From the NCBI GenBank assembly GCA_902495025.1, contig CABUWB010000123.1, positions 1 to 6,182 of the forward strand: 6,182 nucleotides of DNA. The letters are read 5' to 3'. This stretch comes from an uncultured Eubacteriales bacterium (GTDB lineage: Bacteria > Bacillota > Clostridia > Lachnospirales > CAG-274). Of the stretch, positions 6,063 through 6,182 are shown in pieces. Within the stretch, counting starts at the first letter, position 1. Each line of letters opens with the position of its first letter. Below the pieces are notes generated by a model. The model made no database searches and was not told the origin of the DNA. It was given only the letters and a program-made list of their open reading frames with translations. The position numbers and the translations under genes are program-made.

Positions 6063-6182
6063 TCACCTTAACATGGTTACGGGCTTGATATAATCGCCCA
6101 TAGCCTCATAAATCCCCACTAATTCTTTATTTTCATCAAACACGACAACCCTTTCACCCTCCGCAGGCTTTTTGCTGCAAAA
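6063..6182 (-). CDS. truB: tRNA pseudouridine(55) synthase, C-terminal fragment cut by window edge
   Basis: Only the last 39 codons and the TGA stop (6063-6065) are in the window. The visible tail reads 'KKPAEGERVVVFDENKELVG' followed by 'IYEAMGDYIKPVTMLR', which fits the C-terminal domain end of TruB ('V.V.D..G.F.G.Y....YLKPV.MF'). TruB isomerises U55 in the T-loop of tRNAs. The catalytic domain lies beyond the right edge, so the identification rests on this tail plus the adjacent ribF, a very common truB-ribF order in Firmicutes. There is no promoter in the 6-bp gap, so both genes share a transcript. If not TruB, no other family fits this position better. Confidence 0.82.
   Translation of the reverse strand, partial: FCSKKPAEGERVVVFDENKELVGIYEAMGDYIKPVTMLR
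6064..6069 (-). promoter_or_regulatory. ribF ribosome-binding site overlapping the truB stop codon
   Basis: AAGGTG on the minus strand overlaps the truB TGA (6063-6065) and lies seven bases before the ribF ATG. The overlap implies translational coupling: ribosomes finishing truB are placed at the ribF start. Confidence 0.7.

Overview
The window looks like chromosome from an AT-leaning Gram-positive anaerobe, most likely a gut-type clostridium (Clostridia, Oscillospirales/Ruminococcus-like). The reasons are strong GGAGG-type ribosome sites, A/T-rich intergenic DNA with sigma-A-type boxes, a clostridial truB-ribF pair, and an intergenic palindromic element (CTACACCTCATC plus a CTTCCCC/GGGGAAG hairpin) of a kind I associate with gut Firmicutes. 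The family-level placement is inference.

Layout. (1) Positions 1-2589, + strand: an ABC importer operon of the TrpXYZ-like type (substrate-binding protein cut by the left edge, membrane permease, ATPase). The genes are tightly packed; permease and ATPase overlap by 14 bp. It ends at a 16-bp-stem bidirectional terminator. (2) Positions 2640-4211, - strand: malQ, 4-alpha-glucanotransferase, interrupted by two in-frame TAA codons five codons apart. Both sit where the family usually has tyrosine, just after the catalytic nucleophile. There is no frameshift; the gene is otherwise full length and keeps a near-consensus promoter (TTGATA-17 bp-TATAAT). (3) Positions 4336-4755, + strand, divergent from malQ: a small Asn/Gly/Thr-rich lipoprotein with an 18-bp in-frame tandem repeat. 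(4) Positions 4756-5099: a gene-free gap holding a stem-loop after the lipoprotein gene, a MITE-like element of about 191 bp with imperfect terminal inverted repeats and covarying hairpins, and the ribF terminator. (5) Positions 5100-6182, - strand: ribF preceded, with 6 bp between, by the 3' end of truB (cut by the right edge).

How the genes relate: the three ABC genes form one importer, probably for an amino acid or similar small molecule. malQ would process maltooligosaccharides if intact, but as written it cannot make a complete active enzyme: the nucleophile lies before the stops, and the acid/base and third carboxylate lie after them. truB (tRNA pseudouridine-55 synthase) and ribF (FMN/FAD synthesis) are housekeeping neighbours. 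The least ordinary things here are the double-TAA malQ with its local cluster of substitutions, the hairpin-rich inverted-repeat element, and the repeat-bearing lipoprotein. I see no CRISPR array, tRNA, rRNA, transposase or phage gene, and no clear sign of a wholly new system.
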